This document shows, piece after piece, positions 61,219 to 64,000 of a stretch of DNA of 64,000 nt. Both the position numbers and the translations under genes were made by a program. Location: positions 2,480,001 through 2,544,000 of the forward strand of contig NC_014098.1 in assembly GCF_000092905.1 (NCBI RefSeq), written 5' to 3'. The notes below the pieces were generated by a model. The model made no database searches. It was given only the letters and a program-made list of their open reading frames with translations, and was not told the origin of the DNA. Each line of letters starts with the position of its first letter. Positions within the stretch are counted from its first letter, which is position 1. Source of the DNA: Kyrpidia tusciae DSM 2912. GTDB taxonomy: Bacteria > Bacillota > Bacilli > Kyrpidiales > Kyrpidiaceae.

Positions 61219-62238
61219 TCACCTGCTGTTTCCCCACCGTTCTTCCAACCGCCCCACCTTCCACACGCCGTAGGAGACCGCCCAGGTCACAATAAACAGC
61301 CCGATCACCACATATCCCAGCCCACCCAGATCCAGGTTGCGGAGCCAATCCCACCATCGCCCTTGAAACTCAAGTTTTTCCTCTATGACCTGCAGCAATT
61401 CGATCCCGCCGATCACCAGCGCGACTGCCACCGAAAGCCCGGTCACCGTCAGGTTGTAGTAAAGCTTTCGCAAAGGCGTGGACAGGGCCCAGCCGTACGC
61501 CCGGGTCATAAACACTCCGTCCGCGGTATCCATCAGGCTCATGCCGGCGGCAAACAGCAGGGGAAGCGCGAGAATGCCCGACCAGGAGAGGGAAGTGGTG
61601 CTTCCGGCGGAGAGGGCCAGCAGGCTGATCTGGCTCGCCGTGTCGAATCCCAGCCCAAAAAGCAGGCCCAGGGGGTAGACGTGCCAAGAGCGGCCGATGA
61701 ACCGCCAGAGAGGTTTGACAAGCCGGGCCACCAGCCCGCGATTCATCAGCAGCGCATCCAGGGAACCCGGCTGCTCCTCTCCGCGGCGCAAAGACCTGAA
61801 AAGCCGCCAGATATCCATCCAGATCATCAGGTTCACCGCAGCGATGACCACAAGGAAAATTCCCGACACGAGAGTGCCGATCAGCCCGCCCACTTCCTGA
61901 AAGGCGGGTATCTTCTCCTGCAGCCAGTGCGCCGCCAGTGCCGTGGCCAACGCGGCGATGAGAACCACCGTGGAATGCCCCAGAGAAAAATAAAATCCGA
62001 TGCCGGAGGGATTTTCTCTCTGTTGGACCAACTTCCGCACCGTGTTGTCAATGGCGGCGATGTGGTCGGCGTCAAAAGCGTGACGAAGCCCGAAGGTGTA
62101 AGCCAGGAATCCCATCCCCAGCACGGCCGGATTATGGCCGGCACCCACCAGCAACAAGAGAACTCCCAGCAGGTGAAGGATCCCGACGCCGAGCGCATAA
62201 GGCCACCAGGGATAACGGATATCGGTGCCGCTGTGCAT
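61219..62238 (-). CDS. Nickel/cobalt permease of the NiCoT (HoxN/NixA) family
   Basis: This encodes 339 residues with about eight membrane helices. The helix II signature RHAFDADHIAAIDN is intact, with LGFDTASQISLLAL and GMSLMDTADGVFMT as further family motifs. It imports Ni2+ for hydrogenase. The ATG at 62238 follows GGGAGG by 9 bases. Its place between hypE and hypD supports nickel rather than cobalt as substrate. Confidence 0.94.
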   Translation of the reverse strand: MHSGTDIRYPWWPYALGVGILHLLGVLLLLVGAGHNPAVLGMGFLAYTFGLRHAFDADHIAAIDNTVRKLVQQRENPSGIGFYFSLGHSTVVLIAALATALAAHWLQEKIPAFQEVGGLIGTLVSGIFLVVIAAVNLMIWMDIWRLFRSLRRGEEQPGSLDALLMNRGLVARLVKPLWRFIGRSWHVYPLGLLFGLGFDTASQISLLALSAGSTTSLSWSGILALPLLFAAGMSLMDTADGVFMTRAYGWALSTPLRKLYYNLTVTGLSVAVALVIGGIELLQVIEEKLEFQGRWWDWLRNLDLGGLGYVVIGLFIVTWAVSYGVWKVGRLEERWGNSR

Positions 62239-62275
62239 ACGCCTTGCCTCCCTTATCGTATTGCCCTTCTCCCCA

Positions 62276-63388
62276 TCATTCCCCCGCCGCTTCACGCAGG
62301 TAGACATGGTGGTAATAGGCTGCACAGGCACCCTCCGACGACACCATCAGAGCGCCCACGGGATGCTCCGGCGTACACTCCTTGCCGAAGAGTTTACATT
62401 GATGAGGCTTGAGAACTCCTTTCAGCACCTCTCCGCACTGCGCCGCCTTGGGATCGGTCACCCGAACCCCCTGGACGGAATAGCGCATTTCGGCATCCCA
62501 GGGAGCAAACGCCTCTCGGAGTTTTAAGGCCGATTGCGAGATAAATCCCAGGCCGCGCCATTCAAAAAACGGCCGGACTTCAAACACTTCGGCCATCGCT
62601 TGTAAGGCCGGGCGATTGCCCTCCCAAGGAACCACCCGGGCATATTGATTCTCCACCTCGGATCTCCCTTCGCGCAACTGCCGGATCAACATCAGAATGG
62701 ATTGCAGCAAATCCAGCGGTTCAAAACCGGAGATGACCACCGGCTTGCCGTACTCCCGAGCGACAAACTCGTAAGGACGAGCGCCGATGACGCTGGACAC
62801 ATGGCCGGGGCCGATAAAACCGTCAATGCGCATGTCCGGGGAGTCCAAGATGGCCCGAATGGCCGGCAGGATCAGCACGTGGTTGGAAAAAACGCTAAAA
62901 TTGCGCACCCCCGTCTCCCGGGCTCGGAGAAGGGTCAGTGCCGTGGACGGCGCCGTGGTCTCAAAACCAATGGCAAAAAACACAACCTGACGATCCGGGT
63001 GCTCGAGAGCGAGCTTCAGGGCATCCAAGGGAGAATACACCATGCGCACATCGGCTCCCTTGGCGCGCAATTCCAAGGGGCTCCCCCGGCGCCCCGGCAC
63101 CCTCATCACGTCCCCGAACGCGGTAAAAATCACCTTCGGCTGCTCGGCGATGGATAAGCCGTCGTCCATGCGCCCCATCGGAAGAACGCAGACCGGGCAG
63201 CCCGGCCCATGGATGAGCTCAATGTTATCCGGAAGCAAATTTTGTAATCCAAAACGATAAATGGAAAATGTGTGCCCTCCGCACACCTCCATCAACCGAT
63301 AATGACGATTGGGGTCCACCGCGCGCCGGATCTCCTCAGCGGTTTTTTGAATCAATTCCGGATCGCGAAATTCATCGACGTATTTCAT
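62276..63388 (-). CDS. hypD: Hydrogenase maturation protein HypD
   Basis: This encodes 370 residues. The essential cysteines are seen in MEVCGGHTFSIYRFGLQNLL, HGPGCPVCVLP and the C-terminal cluster region (AAQCGEVLKGVLKPHQCKLF, GKECTPEHPVGALM). HypD, with HypC, holds the iron on which CO and CN are assembled. Its ATG overlaps the stop of the small hypC-like gene (ATGA). Confidence 0.97.
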   Translation of the reverse strand: MKYVDEFRDPELIQKTAEEIRRAVDPNRHYRLMEVCGGHTFSIYRFGLQNLLPDNIELIHGPGCPVCVLPMGRMDDGLSIAEQPKVIFTAFGDVMRVPGRRGSPLELRAKGADVRMVYSPLDALKLALEHPDRQVVFFAIGFETTAPSTALTLLRARETGVRNFSVFSNHVLILPAIRAILDSPDMRIDGFIGPGHVSSVIGARPYEFVAREYGKPVVISGFEPLDLLQSILMLIRQLREGRSEVENQYARVVPWEGNRPALQAMAEVFEVRPFFEWRGLGFISQSALKLREAFAPWDAEMRYSVQGVRVTDPKAAQCGEVLKGVLKPHQCKLFGKECTPEHPVGALMVSSEGACAAYYHHVYLREAAGE

Positions 63389-63645
63389 GGTTCCACATGC
63401 ACCTCCAAGGCCCGACCGATGGCCACACCCAAGTGAACCAGGAGAATCTCGCCCACCCGGACATCGGGCACAAAGTCGACCGCCACCTCGGCCCGCTGCC
63501 CCTTGCGGTCTTCCACCACCGCTTCATTCCCCCGAACCTCCAGCACCTGCACGGGAACGGCCACGTCGCCGCACACGGCACAGCCGTCCTCCGCCAATGT
63601 GGCGCTTCCAAACCGTTCCCATTCAGGACTCGGAAATGGCTTCAT
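63385..63645 (-). CDS. Second, divergent HypC/HupF-like protein
   Basis: This encodes 86 residues. VPVQVLEVRGNEAVVEDRKG and VGEILLVHLGVAIGRALEV follow the HypC beta-barrel pattern, including the LVHLGVAI strand. It lacks the N-terminal Met-Cys of HypC: the sequence starts with 20 extra residues, and its only cysteines are in DGCAVCGDV. The HypC cysteine binds the iron and contacts HypD and the large subunit, so this paralogue must work differently or use Cys25. ATGA overlaps on both sides couple it to hypC and hypD. Confidence 0.85.
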   Translation of the reverse strand: MKPFPSPEWERFGSATLAEDGCAVCGDVAVPVQVLEVRGNEAVVEDRKGQRAEVAVDFVPDVRVGEILLVHLGVAIGRALEVHVEP

Positions 63646-63980
63646 GATCGAACATTCCTTTCCTCGGCATCCGGAATGTCCTCCCCGGACGCCAACCCGC
63701 CCGGTGCAATCTCTTCAAAACGGTATCCGCGAACCTCTTCCTCGGCCTGTGCCGCTTCCCCCAACATCGTCAGCAGCCGGATCTGTTCTTCCGCCTGTTC
63801 CTCACTGATCTTGCTCATGGCGAAGCCCACGTGGATCAGCACCCACTCACCCAGCTGCATCCCTTCGTGCCGGAGCAACCCGATATTGATGGTTCTGCGC
63901 ACTCCTGACACATCCACCACAGCGTATTGCTGTTCCTCATCGAGCAACTCCACGATCCGACCCGGTATGGCCAAACACAT
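63642..63980 (-). CDS. hypC: Hydrogenase maturation chaperone HypC
   Basis: This encodes 112 residues, starting MCLAIPGRIVELLDEEQQYA with the essential Cys2. The barrel continues VSGVRRTINIGLLRHEGMQL and ends with the conserved LIHVGFAMSKISEEQAEE helix, plus a 35-residue C-terminal extension. HypC delivers the Fe(CN)2CO group with HypD. AAAAGGAGGAAC precedes the ATG. It overlaps the next gene by 4 bases; further hyp genes may lie upstream beyond the window. Confidence 0.96.
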   Translation of the reverse strand: MCLAIPGRIVELLDEEQQYAVVDVSGVRRTINIGLLRHEGMQLGEWVLIHVGFAMSKISEEQAEEQIRLLTMLGEAAQAEEEVRGYRFEEIAPGGLASGEDIPDAEERNVRS

Positions 63981-64000
63981 GGGCGATTGTTCCTCCTTTT

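Noticed and set aside
58779-61295. Long plus-strand frame (about 838 codons) opposite the SIS protein and hypE genes
   Set aside because: Antisense to two genes of clear family identity; the composition is typical of a GC-rich shadow frame.

Overview
The window looks like the chromosome of a GC-rich, aerobic, endospore-forming Bacillota bacterium of the Alicyclobacillaceae type. Kyrpidia is my best guess from gene content; no 16S gene is present to prove it. Firmicute markers are a yfhH homologue, the prkA-yhbH-spoVR sporulation set, a phoP-phoR pair and strong AGGAGG-type ribosome binding sites. The lifestyle genes point to a chemolithoautotroph or facultative organism: acetone carboxylase, a cytoplasmic sulfur-oxidation island and a [NiFe]-hydrogenase maturation cluster.

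Layout. 1-5.5 kb: cut-off rhodanese, small membrane protein, type III polyketide synthase with an isoprenylcysteine-methyltransferase-like partner, NlpC/P60 endopeptidase, yfhH (apparent AUU start), DUF523 protein and an O6-alkylguanine transferase. 5.5-7.8 kb: an AT-richer helical-repeat gene lying between two copies of a 47-bp sequence, with a decayed scrap of acetone carboxylase acxB beside the left copy. 7.8-15.4 kb: acetone carboxylase operon acxA-acxB-acxC behind a near-perfect sigma-54 promoter, and the divergent sigma-54 activator gene with palindromic candidate enhancer sites between them. 15.4-16.8 kb: mntH. 17.1-22 kb: a leader that folds like a riboswitch (candidate molybdenum-cofactor type) in front of a fused SoeB-SoeC electron-transfer/membrane subunit and a SoeA-like molybdoenzyme. 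22-25 kb: TauE-type exporter, SoxB-like protein and a PQQ-propeller remnant.

25-44.2 kb is the centrepiece: one long minus-strand array encoding a sulfur-oxidizing heterodisulfide reductase-like (sHdr) system. In transcription order it runs shdrC1, shdrB1, shdrA, hyp, a fused shdrC2-B2, etfB, etfA, an EtfD-like quinone reductase, two LbpA lipoate-binding proteins, lipoate ligase, tusA, dsrE3-like, a GAF protein, an unknown protein, dsrE2-like, lipoate ligase, a third LbpA, a third lipoate ligase, lipS1 and lipS2, and then a membrane-anchored LuxR-type regulator behind a hairpin. The parts fit together as sulfane-sulfur carriers (rhodanese, DsrE, TusA) feeding sHdr, LbpA as the lipoyl carrier assembled in situ by LipS1/LipS2 and dedicated ligases, EtfAB-EtfD as a likely route to quinone, and SoeABC and TauE to oxidise or export the sulfite released. 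The family and its role are known; the gene complement seen here (three LbpA, three ligases, EtfAB-EtfD, a cysteine-less fRMsr-like GAF protein, a fused C2-B2) is the most interesting content.

44.2-64 kb: spoVR, yhbH and prkA; a transglutaminase-like membrane protein; an L,D-transpeptidase lipoprotein; HAD hydrolase, MTA-phosphorylase-like protein and TrmL; phoP-phoR; and a minus-strand hydrogenase maturation cluster (hypC, a second divergent hypC-like gene, hypD, nickel transporter, hypE, tandem-SIS protein, glutaredoxin, hypF). No hydrogenase structural genes, hypA, hypB, rRNA, tRNA or CRISPR arrays were seen in the window.
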